64,000 bases of DNA from Actinomycetes bacterium. GTDB lineage: Bacteria; Actinomycetota; Acidimicrobiia; Acidimicrobiales; RAAP-2. The position numbers were made by a program, and so were the translations under genes. Positions 52,235 to 62,095 of the stretch are shown in pieces (the first letter of the stretch is position 1; each line of letters opens with the position of its first letter). The notes below the pieces were generated by a model, which did no database searches, had not been told where the DNA came from, and worked only from the letters and a program-made list of their open reading frames with translations. The stretch is taken from NCBI GenBank assembly GCA_021778895.1, contig JAJYBR010000008.1, positions 22,173 to 86,172 of the forward strand, given 5' to 3'.

Positions 52235-55200
52235 CTATTTGCCAGCTTGAACGCTGATGTTGCCGCAGGTGATGAGGATCGGGCTAAAGCTGACGTCGGT
52301 GACGACATTTCCCGCAGGGTCAGTGACTTGCTGTCCGTACTGACCAGGCGAATTCGTGCCGTTGTCGATCCCCGAAAGGATGTAACTGTAGTTCCCGACC
52401 CCATCGAGGGTCGCCTTCCCCGTCACGATCGCCTCGTTGTTCACGATGGCCATGGTCGCCATCACGTTGCCCTTGAGGATGTGGGCCACGTTGCCACCGG
52501 AGTCATACTCGATGTCGAGAAACTTGCCCTGAACCTGGCCGTTCTTGAGATAGGTCGCCGAGTACGCGAAAGCATTGGTGTCGCCAGTTTCTGGACCAGT
52601 TACGTAACCGCCTCCAGTGCTGCTGCCGGGTGTTGGTTCGTAGACCGTGAGCACGCTGACGTCTGCACCTTGGAAATCGCCGCCGACACTGGCCTCGACT
52701 TCGTACACGTTGACCGGCGTGCCGGCAGGAACGGTGCACGTGACGACTTCGAAACCGGGGCTAGTGGCGGTCGCCTGTTGGAACGCCAGCGTGAACATCG
52801 AAGTTGAGGAGCTCGGGACTGTACAGGTGATCGGGCTGCCCGGCCCGACCGGGGTCAAGGTAAACGTAACCGGCGCATTGAAGGACGTGAACTGACCATA
52901 GGGGCCATATCCAGTCTCGGTGATACGTGCCGCAAATGTCATCGCGGGAGCCATTCCCTTGTTCGATCCAGAACTCGCCACCTGGACTGCATGCGGGTTG
53001 TTCTGGGATAGCCGCACCGCTGTCGTTGCCGGGCTGACGACGAGCGTGCCAGAGTCGGTGGTGATGTTGTAGTTGGGATCAGTCGCTCCCGTGCAGTTCG
53101 TGACGTAGGGACTGCCGGCAGTCGTGGGATCGCCGTTCGACGCCAGGTCCGCCGCCGGGATCGTTGTCGAACAGAGTGGCGGCGTCGCTGGTGCGAGGTC
53201 ACCGTTCTCCAAGCCCGTGTAGCTGGGTGTCACGGTCGGGGCCGCCTGGCCGTAGGTGATCGTGGCACTGGAGGCGGTGATGGTCAGCGGCGCCGGGCTG
53301 ACTGTCAACGTGCCAGGAACGTAGCCGATCGTGTAGTTGGAATCCACCGCCCCCGAGCACGACGTGGCGTAGCTGCCCACGGGCAAGCCCTGGGTGTAGG
53401 TGGTCACGCAGCTCGGCGCGGTCGAGAGCGACGCGATACCGTCGCCGTTGACGAAGCCGCTGTAGGAGGCACTCATCGTCGGCACCGCATCCCCGTAGGT
53501 GATCGACGGGCTGGCCGCGGTGATGGTGAGAGGCGCTTGGCCGACGCTGAAGCTCTGCTGGACCTGGGGCGCGGGCGTGTAGTCGGCGTTGCCGGTCTGG
53601 TTGGCGTCGATCGCGCAGGCCCCCACGCCCGTGAAGGAAACGGTGGAGCCTGAGGTGGACCCCGACAGCGAGCACACCGTGGTGGACGTGCTGTCAACAC
53701 TTAACGTGACCGGGAGTCCCGAACTGGCCGTGGCCGTAACGGTGTAGGTGCCGCCATAGGTCGCGGTTGTGGGCGCCACCGAGGTGAACGAGATCGTCTG
53801 GGCGGCTTGGCCGACGCTGAAGCTCTGCTGGACCTGGGGCGCGGGCGTGTAGTCGGCGTTGCCGGTCTGGTTGGCGTCGATCGCGCAGGCCCCCACGCCC
53901 GTGAAGGAAACGGTGGAGCCTGAGGTGGACCCCGACAGCGAGCACACCGTGGTGGACGTGCTGTCAACACTTAACGTGACCGGGAGTCCCGAACTGGCCG
54001 TGGCCGTAACGGTGTAGGTGCCGCCATAGGTCGCGGTTGTGGGCGCCACCGAGGTGAACGAGATCGTCTGGGACGCCAGAGAAGAAGCAGTGGTCAGCGT
54101 CAGGACGGCCCCGTAGGCAATCATCCCCGGATCACTTGTATCGCTGCTCGCATAGGCGGCATAGCTATAGGTGGTTCCCGGCGAGAGGCCGGCGAGGTTG
54201 ACAGTGAACATTCCGGTTACGGCTTCCTGCATTGGCGGGGGACTCACCGCAGTCACGCCCACTCCACCGAACGTTGGGTCCGGATTGGTTTGGGTTGGTG
54301 CGTACACGATGCCGACCGCCGTTGCGCTCCCCGTGGTGATATCACCACCGCTCGCTGCCGACGACTGCGTGATCGAGGTTGCTTGGGTGGTGGTCACGAC
54401 CGGAAGGTATGCCGGATTGGTGAACTGGACGATCACCACGCCGGAGCCGCCAGAGCCGCCGGCGCCAGTGTTGTTCCCGCCGCCCCCGCCGCCACCGCCG
54501 CTCTCGGGGGCGCCCAGCCCGCCGTTGCCGTTGCCGCCTCCGCCGGTCCCGCCTAGACCGGGTGACGTGCTCCACGAACTGCTGCCACCCCCTCCGCCTC
54601 CGCCGCCGTACGTCGCGGTCGGAGCATCCAGCACCAGGCCCGCAGCGCTCGTCCCATCTCCGCCGGTGCCACCGGTCCCGCCAACAGTTCCAGTCACTGG
54701 TCCGCTGGCGCTACCGCCGGTCGCCGCGTTTCCACCGCCACCGCCGCCAGCGGCCGTCGCCCACATGGTGCTGGTGCCGCTGGCAGTGGAGTCCCACAAA
54801 GCTGCCCCCCCAGCGTTGCTTGAGCCCGACGTGCCGCCGTCTCCGAATCCCCCGCCGTCTGACGTGGCGTAGCAGCCACTATTCCCGGCCGATCCACCCA
54901 GGGCGGTGATTGGACCCACCGGTGAGGTGAACGAGGATGGTTCGCCCGCTGCACCGGGTGCGCCACCGGCGCCAACTGTCACGGTCGCTGCTTCGCCGGG
55001 CACGACGGTTTCGGCCTTGGCTTCGATGACCTGACCGCCGCCCCCGCCGCCGCCCGCGCCACCACCCGAGGTGCACGAGGCGTCCTGCGCGTTACCCCCG
55101 CCACCACCGCCGCCCACGGCGACCACCGAGACCGAGTTCACGCCAACGGGCACCGTCCACGACGCCGAGGCGCCGAAGGTGACTTGGCACGTCGAATCGC

Positions 55201-56188
55201 AGACGGCAAAGCGAACGATCACGATGCCTGACCCGCCGCCCGCGCCACTTCCCGCGGTGCTGGCACCACCTCCGCCGCCGCCAGTGTTTGGTATGCCCGC
55301 AAATGGTCCCACATAAGTGGCGCTCGACGAGTTCGTTCCGGGGGCGCCGTAACTGCCGCCGCCCCCACCACCATCGGTTCCTGCTCCCGGCACAGTCGAG
55401 TCCAACGCGTAGCTGCCGCCACCGCCGCCGCCGCCGCCGAACGCGTTCGATTCACCAAAGAACAAACCGGCAGCGGGAATCGTCCCCGAGCCACCGTTCC
55501 CTCCGGCGGTGCCACTGGCGGCGATGCCTACTGCCGAGTCACCGCCGCCCCCGCCACCCGCAACGGTCCACGGGTCTACTCGGTTCCCATTGCCCGATGA
55601 CGAATTCCAAAATGCGGTCCCACCTGCCAAGCCTGATCCCGATGGGCCGCCGTTGCCGTAGCCACCTGTTTCAGTGGAGACGTTGGCCGCCCCGTAACTG
55701 CCCGGCCAACCGCCCGCAGCTGAGATATTGATGCCACTGCTCGAAGTGACGAACGAGGACGGACTACCCGCCACGTCACCGCCGCCCCCGACTCCGACGG
55801 TGATCGTCGCCGTCTCACCCGGCAACACCGTCTGATCGGTCCGCACGAGCACCTGGCCCCCGCCCCCACCGCCTCCAACACCGCCGCCTCCGGTCGCCGC
55901 ACTACCGCCACCGCCGCCGCCGCCGACGACGACGACATCCACTGACTCGACACCCGATGGGATGATCCACGATGTCGGTGAAGCCGTCGAATCGAAGATG
56001 ACCTGGCAGATGCCTGGGGTCACTGTCGACGCCGTCGATGGACATGGCGCTGCGGCTCCGGCAGGCTCAACGAGTGCGACACTTGACAGCGTCACACTGC
56101 ACAGTGCCACCGAGAGAGCCCCACTCAGGGGAATGGCCCAGCGGGAGCGGTGGCTGTGGACGGTCGATCCGGTGGGCGAACGACGCAT
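52235..56188 (-). CDS. secreted glycine-rich modular surface protein, 1317 residues
   Basis: Likely exported structural or adhesive protein. Signal peptide with SRWAIPLSGALSVALCSV and cleavage near PAGAAA. Two glycine-rich modules (about 55-345 and 350-620) each open with a W-x-(I/V)P-x-GV-x-SV strand followed by long Gly runs. Then an Fn3-like module (about 625-710), two identical 90-residue repeats starting QTISFTSVAPTT (about 705-885), MBG-like modules beginning LTITAASPSITYGDAVPT and LTITASSATITYGQAAPT, and a unique C-terminal domain of about 250 residues. No LPxTG anchor is seen. ATG 56188 has AGGAG six bases upstream. Gly codons make the opposite strand Pro/Ala-rich, giving long shadow frames. 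Confidence 0.88.
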   Translation of the reverse strand: MRRSPTGSTVHSHRSRWAIPLSGALSVALCSVTLSSVALVEPAGAAAPCPSTASTVTPGICQVIFDSTASPTSWIIPSGVESVDVVVVGGGGGGGSAATGGGGVGGGGGGGQVLVRTDQTVLPGETATITVGVGGGGDVAGSPSSFVTSSSGINISAAGGWPGSYGAANVSTETGGYGNGGPSGSGLAGGTAFWNSSSGNGNRVDPWTVAGGGGGGDSAVGIAASGTAGGNGGSGTIPAAGLFFGESNAFGGGGGGGGSYALDSTVPGAGTDGGGGGGSYGAPGTNSSSATYVGPFAGIPNTGGGGGGASTAGSGAGGGSGIVIVRFAVCDSTCQVTFGASASWTVPVGVNSVSVVAVGGGGGGGNAQDASCTSGGGAGGGGGGGQVIEAKAETVVPGEAATVTVGAGGAPGAAGEPSSFTSPVGPITALGGSAGNSGCYATSDGGGFGDGGTSGSSNAGGAALWDSTASGTSTMWATAAGGGGGGNAATGGSASGPVTGTVGGTGGTGGDGTSAAGLVLDAPTATYGGGGGGGGSSSWSTSPGLGGTGGGGNGNGGLGAPESGGGGGGGGNNTGAGGSGGSGVVIVQFTNPAYLPVVTTTQATSITQSSAASGGDITTGSATAVGIVYAPTQTNPDPTFGGVGVTAVSPPPMQEAVTGMFTVNLAGLSPGTTYSYAAYASSDTSDPGMIAYGAVLTLTTASSLASQTISFTSVAPTTATYGGTYTVTATASSGLPVTLSVDSTSTTVCSLSGSTSGSTVSFTGVGACAIDANQTGNADYTPAPQVQQSFSVGQAAQTISFTSVAPTTATYGGTYTVTATASSGLPVTLSVDSTSTTVCSLSGSTSGSTVSFTGVGACAIDANQTGNADYTPAPQVQQSFSVGQAPLTITAASPSITYGDAVPTMSASYSGFVNGDGIASLSTAPSCVTTYTQGLPVGSYATSCSGAVDSNYTIGYVPGTLTVSPAPLTITASSATITYGQAAPTVTPSYTGLENGDLAPATPPLCSTTIPAADLASNGDPTTAGSPYVTNCTGATDPNYNITTDSGTLVVSPATTAVRLSQNNPHAVQVASSGSNKGMAPAMTFAARITETGYGPYGQFTSFNAPVTFTLTPVGPGSPITCTVPSSSTSMFTLAFQQATATSPGFEVVTCTVPAGTPVNVYEVEASVGGDFQGADVSVLTVYEPTPGSSTGGGYVTGPETGDTNAFAYSATYLKNGQVQGKFLDIEYDSGGNVAHILKGNVMATMAIVNNEAIVTGKATLDGVGNYSYILSGIDNGTNSPGQYGQQVTDPAGNVVTDVSFSPILITCGNISVQAGK
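53535..54073. repeat. perfect tandem duplication, 270-bp unit, inside the surface protein gene
   Basis: Bases 53535-53803 recur at 53805-54073 without any difference I could find, period 270. It encodes two identical 90-residue modules. Identity at third codon positions means the duplication is recent or kept uniform by recombination. Confidence 0.95.
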
Positions 56189-56196
56189 GGTGTCTC

Positions 56197-56370
56197 CTAC
56201 GACTCGTGGCTGGCCGGGGCGGGATCGGCCGGCGGAGGTCCCAAGCTGGTCTCGACGAGCCCCAGAAACTGGAGGACCCCGTGAAAGGAGACCGGCAGCG
56301 CGTTCTCGACGGCGATCTCACCTTCGAGCACGCCTTCTGCTCCCCAGTGGACATCCACTCCAATGCGCAT
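56197..56370 (-). CDS. small ORF, 57 residues, upstream of the surface protein gene
   Basis: ATG 56370 has GGAAGG six bases before it and is the only start in the frame. The protein begins MRIGVDVHWGAEGVLEGEIA, continues with a hydrophobic helix-like stretch HGVLQFLGLVETSL, and ends in a Pro/Ala tail. Its TAG stop forms part of the surface protein's ribosome-binding site (TAGGAG), only eight bases before that gene's start, so the two would be co-transcribed and coupled. Codon use is like the neighbours. I recognise no family. It lies between the LuxR-type regulator and the surface protein, all on one strand. Confidence 0.5.
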   Translation of the reverse strand: MRIGVDVHWGAEGVLEGEIAVENALPVSFHGVLQFLGLVETSLGPPPADPAPASHES

Positions 56371-56472
56371 CGGCTGCCTTCCGCGGCTGAACCCTCCCGC
56401 TCATTGTTGGATGGCAGCGCCGGCATGTCCCTAGAAGGACCCCCCCAGTTTCTGGACGCGGGTGATCCAGGG

Positions 56473-59400
56473 TCAGTTGAGCCGGGCGCCCCTCACTGGG
56501 TTCGCACCGTCGGGGCCGAGTTGGTCGACCAGCGCCTGTCGGGAGGTCGCCCCGAGCTTGGCGTAGATGTTGGTGAGGTGGTAGGCGACGGTCTTGGCAC
56601 TGATGAACAAGCGGGCCGCCACCTCCTTGTTCGTCAATCCTGTGCTGACGAGCCGGGCGACAGCCCCCTCGGCGGGCGTGAGGAGTCCGGAGAGGACGTG
56701 ATCGCGATCCCTCTCCGCGAGACCCGCGTCGTCGATGATCGCGGTCGTGCGTGTCGCGTACCCGTCGGCACCCAGGCTGTCGAACGTGCGCCGAGCCGAG
56801 AAGAGGTGGTAGGCCGCGGGCTGGAGCCGACTGGCGTCGAGTGCGCCTTGGCCGGCATAGACGTGGCAGCGCGCCACCTCGAGAGGCATCTCCAGCGATC
56901 CCGCGACGCCCAGCGCCTGGTCGAAGAGGACCGCCGCGTCATCCCAGTCCCCGCGAGCCGCCGCGAGGCGGCCCCGTATTCGTGCGCTGGCCATGTCCGC
57001 GTAGGGGCGTGACCCGCGTCCCGCGTGCGCCTGCTCGTACGCGTCGAGGGTGGCACCCGATTCGCGGGTGCGGCCGAGGCGCATCAGGGCGTCCGCGAGC
57101 ACGGGGCCGAATCCGTGGGTATTGCATCGTGGTGACAGGTGGGCGGCGTCCAGGCGCCGAGCGGCTTCGAAGTACGCCGCGTCGTCACCTTCCACGTCGG
57201 CGATCGCGGCGTGGGCTGCGGCCGGCACCGATCGCGGCTCGGCCATGCCCTGGCGGGTGGCCCACTCCTCGGCGGCCGTGGCGTGGATGCGGGCCCGATC
57301 GAGGTCTCCGCGAGCCGCTCGGGAGTGTGCGGCCCAGGCGTGCGCGATGACGAGGGCCGACCCCCGGTCGGCCTCGTCGGCGATGTCGACTGCCAGGTCC
57401 CCGTAGATCAACGCCTCGTCGATCCGTCCGAAGCGAAATGCGGCGGCGCCGAGGGCCCCGAAAGCCAGAGTCGGATGCAGAAGCACTCCGCCCTGGAATG
57501 CCCGCTCGAGGACCGCTAGCAGCTCATCGTGGGCTCTTCGCGGGTCGTTGGCGAACAAGTGCAGCATCCCGCCCGCCGCTGCCAGGTCGAGGTCGTCGGT
57601 TCGAGCCAGCCGGGCGAGCATGGCTTGGGCAACCTCGGGATCTCCATCTTGCGCCAGAGCCGAGCCGAGCAGTCGAGCGATCCACGCCATGCTCATGGAC
57701 CACCGGGGCGACGGGCCACCGGTGGCCTCCTCACCCCACCGGAGCATCTCGTCCCCGTCGAGACGCAGCGTGGCAACGGCGGCGGAGATGGTGGCCACAC
57801 GACCTCGGAGATCGTCGGGTGCGCGAGGTGGGCAGCCTCCCGTGTCCAGTGCCCCCCAGGCCCGGGCCAGATGGCCGGCGGCCTCACCCAGACGCCCCCG
57901 ACGCATCGACAGGAACCCCTCCACGTAGTCGACCCACGCGTCGGGCGCGAGGCGCGACATCTCCGCCAACGGCCCCGCACCGATGTCGAGGTCGCCGACG
58001 ACCAGTCGAGCCTCAATGGCCGAGAGGAGCCGCTCGCCTCGCTGGACCCCGGGTGGCGTCAGCTCGAACGCCTTCCACCGCCCGACGGCGGCCTGGTAGG
58101 GGCGACCGCTGGCGGCCTCGTCGGTGGCCGCACGCTCGACCTCGCCGGCGAGGGTGGCGTCGGGTCCGGCGGCTGCCTCCACCCGGTGGGCGAGACCGGC
58201 ACCCCCACCGAGGGACTGACCAGCGCGGCGGTGGAGGCGTCGACGCTCGACGGCGTCGATGTCGTGGTACACGGCGGCGCGCACCAGCGGGTGGGTGAAG
58301 GAGACCCGGGGGCCGTCGGGACCGATCTCGCTGGCGAGCAAGCCGGCGGCCGTCGCCTCGCGCATCGTCGTATCAGTCGCGACGACACCCGAGGCTGCCT
58401 CGACGAGTGTCGTGTCGGAGCGCATCCCCAAGACGGCGGCAGTTGCGACGAAGCGTCGGGTGGCGTCGTGGCACGAGCCCAGCCGGGCCACGATCACCCC
58501 GGCCAGGGATGCGGGGGCCGGCAACAGCACCTCGGTGCGCTCGAAGCTGTCCAGGGGGAGCTGCTCGAGCAGCATGCGGGCGTAGAGCGGATGTCCGCGG
58601 GTGTGCTCGTACAGCCGACCGGCCCCCACCGGCGACAGGGGCCCCACGTGCTCGGCGAGAGAGAGGGCGGTCAACTCCGGTGGCGTCAATCCCTCGAGGC
58701 GAATGCCAAGGGTCGACGGTTGGGCGAGCAGCTTCTGCCACCCAGACCCCAGCCGGTGACTCTCTTCGCTTCGGTACGCCATGACCAGCAAGATCGGATC
58801 CCGATACAAGCGCCGAGCGAGGAACCCCAAGGCGACCAGTGACTCACGATCGACGTCGTGACCATCGTCAATCACGACGAGCAGTGGGGCACGCATCGTC
58901 GTCAGCGCTCCGAGCAGGCCCGCCCCGGCCATCAGTGGGTCGGAGCGCGGCGTTAGCCCCGAGTCCCAGTCACTCAGCGCCGCCACGAGGCGCGCGGGCG
59001 CCCGTGACGTCAGTCGGCCGAGCAGTCCGAAAGGAAGGTGCTGCTCCTCGGCTTCGCCGGCCACCCACAGAACCCCTGACGGATCGAACTCTGCCGCGAA
59101 CGCTCGCAGGAGCGACGTCTTCCCGATGCCGGCCTCTCCCGCCACGCCCACCAGCCGCGATGTCCCCCCAGCAGCTTGCGTCCACGCTTCCCGAAGTTGC
59201 TCCAGAACCGGTGCTCGGCCGACGAAGGGGGTCGTGGCGGCCGCTGCGTCGGCCACCGTCGACCAACTGCCCGGAGCAACGGATGGGGCCACCCGACGTT
59301 GGCTATCGCCGGCGTGATCCGCGGCGTGGCCGCGGTTCAGGACGACTCCCGGACCGATTGTGCCGGTCGCGACTGCGGCGACTGCTCGCGCTTCGAGCGT

Positions 59401-59766
59401 CTCCTTCGGATCGGTCGACCGACCCCAGGCAACCGCGACGACGACGTCGACGGGTCCCAGACCCTGCAGCGCCTGACTGCCGGCTTCCCACATGCGCTGG
59501 GCGACTCTCCGTGCACCAGTGGCTGAACCCACACCGTGCAAGTCGATGACCAGCCGCCCGTCGCGAAGTTGCAACCGGTCATCGGGACGCACCACCTCAC
59601 GAAGTCGCGCCATCGCCACATCCACGGCCGTGGTGCGTGCGACGGTCTCGTCGCGGCCGCGACCTGGCATCAGCGAGACGACGCCGACCGATACGGGCGC
59701 AGCCGATCGAGCGAGGTTCGAGCGACTCCTCGCGTCAGCGCCCCGTTGGGAAGACCCTTCGTGCAT
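56473..59766 (-). CDS. LuxR-family AAA-type transcriptional regulator (LAL type)
   Basis: 1097 residues, the usual size of large ATP-binding LuxR regulators. The N-terminal part (about 20-140) resembles a degraded GGDEF-like fold (VSVGVVSLMPGRGRDE and later RLQLRDGRLVIDL) without a GGDEF signature. ATPase domain from about 165: Walker A GEAGIGKTS, Walker B LLVVIDDGHDVD. A long helical TPR-like region follows (about 480-1010). C-terminal LuxR HTH: LTPAEGAVARLVSTGLTNKEVAARLFISAKTVAYHLTNIYAKLG. It probably controls the small ORF and giant surface protein downstream on the same strand; inference from position. Confidence 0.92.
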   Translation of the reverse strand: MHEGSSQRGADARSRSNLARSAAPVSVGVVSLMPGRGRDETVARTTAVDVAMARLREVVRPDDRLQLRDGRLVIDLHGVGSATGARRVAQRMWEAGSQALQGLGPVDVVVAVAWGRSTDPKETLEARAVAAVATGTIGPGVVLNRGHAADHAGDSQRRVAPSVAPGSWSTVADAAAATTPFVGRAPVLEQLREAWTQAAGGTSRLVGVAGEAGIGKTSLLRAFAAEFDPSGVLWVAGEAEEQHLPFGLLGRLTSRAPARLVAALSDWDSGLTPRSDPLMAGAGLLGALTTMRAPLLVVIDDGHDVDRESLVALGFLARRLYRDPILLVMAYRSEESHRLGSGWQKLLAQPSTLGIRLEGLTPPELTALSLAEHVGPLSPVGAGRLYEHTRGHPLYARMLLEQLPLDSFERTEVLLPAPASLAGVIVARLGSCHDATRRFVATAAVLGMRSDTTLVEAASGVVATDTTMREATAAGLLASEIGPDGPRVSFTHPLVRAAVYHDIDAVERRRLHRRAGQSLGGGAGLAHRVEAAAGPDATLAGEVERAATDEAASGRPYQAAVGRWKAFELTPPGVQRGERLLSAIEARLVVGDLDIGAGPLAEMSRLAPDAWVDYVEGFLSMRRGRLGEAAGHLARAWGALDTGGCPPRAPDDLRGRVATISAAVATLRLDGDEMLRWGEEATGGPSPRWSMSMAWIARLLGSALAQDGDPEVAQAMLARLARTDDLDLAAAGGMLHLFANDPRRAHDELLAVLERAFQGGVLLHPTLAFGALGAAAFRFGRIDEALIYGDLAVDIADEADRGSALVIAHAWAAHSRAARGDLDRARIHATAAEEWATRQGMAEPRSVPAAAHAAIADVEGDDAAYFEAARRLDAAHLSPRCNTHGFGPVLADALMRLGRTRESGATLDAYEQAHAGRGSRPYADMASARIRGRLAAARGDWDDAAVLFDQALGVAGSLEMPLEVARCHVYAGQGALDASRLQPAAYHLFSARRTFDSLGADGYATRTTAIIDDAGLAERDRDHVLSGLLTPAEGAVARLVSTGLTNKEVAARLFISAKTVAYHLTNIYAKLGATSRQALVDQLGPDGANPVRGARLN

Positions 59767-60491
59767 CGCACCAGCCTCCGAGGTCCTGCCTGCAGCGACC
59801 TGATGTTACGCCCGTCGCACACGGGCTGCTGGGAAGCGCCTGATCCCGCCGCAGCACTGGCTATTGGTGGTCTAGATGCCGGAACCGAAACAGGTTGGCA
59901 TACCCAAGTATTCGCGAGCTTGGTCGGACGGATCCAACTCAGCAAGGTTCCGGAATAGTCGAGTTACCCGTACGACGGCGCGCTCAAGTTGACGTTCGCA
60001 GGCGGTCGATGCAGTGCGTTTATCTGGGTGGCGCGTGTTTATGGTCGGCATGGACACCTTCGACACTTTGACTCAGTGGCGGGACCTTGAAGTCGACGAC
60101 GGCTCGTCGAGAAAGGTCGTCGCTGCAACGACGGCGCCGCCGCGACGTTGGAGCACCGAACCAACTTGCGCGAGCTCATCAGTGAGCCGATCATCCAAAC
60201 GCGGTGCGACCAGGTCACCACCCGATATCCCCGCGGGCATCAGCGGAGACGCCTCCCAGAGTCCAAGCAGCGCTGGGGCGCCGAGCGGGCAGGGACAGTG
60301 TCTTGAATCGTGCTTCCCAACGTAAGCGGAGCGGGTAAGCCGTCTCAGAACAGAGTGCTGCACGTCTTTGACGGGTGCAGACTCGCTGAACCGCCACGTT
60401 CCGGTGTGAATTGCCCCGGTCGACACGCGGGTCGGGCGCCACGGCCCTTCTTTTTGATGAAGTTTCGGGGTGCAGCGCCCAACCCCGCAAC
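59767..60491. other. intergenic, 725 bases
   Basis: Between the LuxR start and the end of the beta-helix gene. One 55-codon minus-strand ORF (60073-60240, beginning MPAGISGGDLVAPRL) has mildly gene-like codon use and GGGAGG eleven bases before its ATG; I rate it at about one in four to be real. The rest shows nothing recognisable and has lower GC than neighbouring genes in places. Confidence 0.4.
60466..60487 (-). terminator. hairpin after the beta-helix gene
   Basis: 6-bp stem CGGGGT/ACCCCG with a ten-base loop, five bases beyond the stop on the minus strand. No T-tract in that direction. Confidence 0.35.
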
Positions 60492-61475
60492 CTATGGGCC
60501 GACTGCCATCGTGACGTTGTTCGTGACGAGCCCGTCGATTTGTGTTCCCGTGTCTCCGACGTGGTAGACGCCGTAGTAGTCATTCGTGACTACGTCGTGG
60601 AGAATCTGAGTCGAGGAGATGACGCCAACGTCTGGAATAGCGAACATCTCGATTCCCGTAGTTTGCTGTGACACCGCGCCTGTCCCACTACCCGTGAGCA
60701 CGTTTCCGATCAACATGGTGTCGGCGATCGTGCCAGGCCCGAATGCGTGTAGCGAGATACCCGGAAGCAGACCGCCTGAGATGCGGTTGTCAGCAACGAC
60801 GGTTCCCACGACATCGACCGGGCCGTTCGCACCGCCAGCCACAATGATCCCGCTGGGGACGGGAAACTCAGTTGCGGTTAGCGTGTTGTCCTTCACGACC
60901 GTGTCGTAGACACCACCACCCGGGTTCTTAGCCGACACAACGATGCCGCAATCCGCGAAGTTGTTGCTCACGATGTTTCTCTGGACAACGACCCCGACAC
61001 TCGCGACTGGCGATTGGTCAATGGCCGTGGGTGCAAAGGGGCTATTGGGCCCGTCGTCGTAGACGCCGATACCCCCATGACCGTTCTTCGTGACCAGGTT
61101 GCCTCGGATTATCACTCCCGTCGAACCGACGACGGCGATGCCCTTGACTTCGCTGAGCGAAGGTGCTGGATCGACGGCATTGCCTTGAACAGTGCTGCCC
61201 TCGATCAGCACGTCGGAGGCATCTTGGACCATGATGCCCTCATCGTTCGCCCCACTGATCGTTGCACCCACGATTTGGACACGGTGGACGCCGGGACCCA
61301 CGTAGATTCCGAGGTCGTAGCCCGTGGCGTTGATGTTGCCGGTGATCATCTCGCCTGACGAAGCAACGACCGCAGCGGTGAAGCCGTTCGCCGGGACTGC
61401 GGCCAACGCTGGCCCCACGGGAATTCCCAAAATGAACCCCGCACTCAATGCCGCGGCCAGTATCAATTTCTTCAT
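60492..61475 (-). CDS. secreted right-handed parallel beta-helix repeat protein
   Basis: 327 residues. Signal peptide KKLILAAALSAGFILGIPVGPALAAVP. The mature part repeats short strands with Gly-Ile/Val and Asn turns (IYVGPGVHRVQIVGATISG, EGIMVQDASDVLIEGSTVQGN, KGIAVVGSTGVIIRGNLVTKN, GIGVYDDG, GVVVQRNIVSNN, GIIVAGGANG), the PbH1/NosD-like pattern. No polysaccharide-lyase active site is apparent. ATG 61475 (MKKLI) is preferred to upstream starts because it gives a proper signal peptide and has GGGGGG upstream. Possibly a cell-surface carbohydrate-binding or adhesive protein; function unknown. Confidence 0.87.
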   Translation of the reverse strand: MKKLILAAALSAGFILGIPVGPALAAVPANGFTAAVVASSGEMITGNINATGYDLGIYVGPGVHRVQIVGATISGANDEGIMVQDASDVLIEGSTVQGNAVDPAPSLSEVKGIAVVGSTGVIIRGNLVTKNGHGGIGVYDDGPNSPFAPTAIDQSPVASVGVVVQRNIVSNNFADCGIVVSAKNPGGGVYDTVVKDNTLTATEFPVPSGIIVAGGANGPVDVVGTVVADNRISGGLLPGISLHAFGPGTIADTMLIGNVLTGSGTGAVSQQTTGIEMFAIPDVGVISSTQILHDVVTNDYYGVYHVGDTGTQIDGLVTNNVTMAVGP

Positions 61476-61491
61476 TTCATGTACCCCCCCT

Positions 61492-61507
61492 GTCTCTCTA
61501 CAGAGAC
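61492..61507. promoter_or_regulatory. short palindrome just upstream of the beta-helix gene
   Basis: GTCTCT/AGAGAC with a four-base spacer, 17 bases before the start codon and inside the expected leader. Could be an operator or leader hairpin; only the symmetry supports it. Confidence 0.3.
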
Positions 61508-61689
61508 CCGCCAACTCCGCAAGAGTGGCTCAACACAGACGGTGGCAATTGACCTTCCCACGCCATAGGGCCGAAGGTCACATTTAGACTACGTAGTGCC
61601 CAGTGCCGCGCTCGCGTAGCTGGTTAGAAGGTCGTACGGAAACGTGGTGACGGTCGCGTGAACCCGTCAAACGCCGGAGATGGGACGAG

Positions 61690-62095
61690 ACAGGAAAGAC
61701 CCGCTGATCTCCACAAGCAGGACCTCGTCGCCCATCTCCCGCAGTGTGCGCGAGACCCGCGGTTGGCGGGACTGCTCGGCTAAGGCGTCCAGGCCCCCGG
61801 TCCGATAGCGAACGAGTCAGGCGCGCACTCTCTGGCGGCCGACCCCCATTTTGCGGCCACCGTGGTGGCCACGACACCGTTGCGACCGGCATCCCCGATT
61901 GCTTCTGCGACCCGCACAACCTCTGCAGCGGGTGACCAACGAGAACACCAACGGGCTGCTGCGCGGTCACCTCCCGCGGCGAACCAGCTATCGACTCACC
62001 CGACCTTCGCGAGCTGGGCAGTGTCGCTCGTGAACCCGATGCAAATCCCCGCCAGACACTCGGCTCGGCGGCAAACGATCGGACCGGTTGGCTGA
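61690..62095 (+). pseudogene. decayed IS30-family transposase fragment
   Basis: Pieces of the IS30 DDE transposase C-terminal half are readable in three frames. One frame has TGIPDCFCDPHN-type text at about 61890-61925 (family: GVxVYFCDPHSPWQRG); a shifted frame from about 61930 reads TNENTNGLLRGHLPRRTSYR (family: GTNENTNGLLRQYFPKGTDLS); another from about 62010 reads RELGSVAREPDANPRQTLG (family: VAxELNxRPRxTLG). Stops and frameshifts separate them, so it is dead. Terminal repeats were not found; limits are approximate. Confidence 0.82.

Noticed and set aside
53535..54073. CRISPR-like or satellite array
   Set aside because: Only two 270-bp in-frame copies within a gene, without spacers.
54171..54872. 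Proline-rich plus-strand ORF over the surface protein gene
   Set aside because: It is the complement of Gly codons, with no ribosome-binding site or domain.
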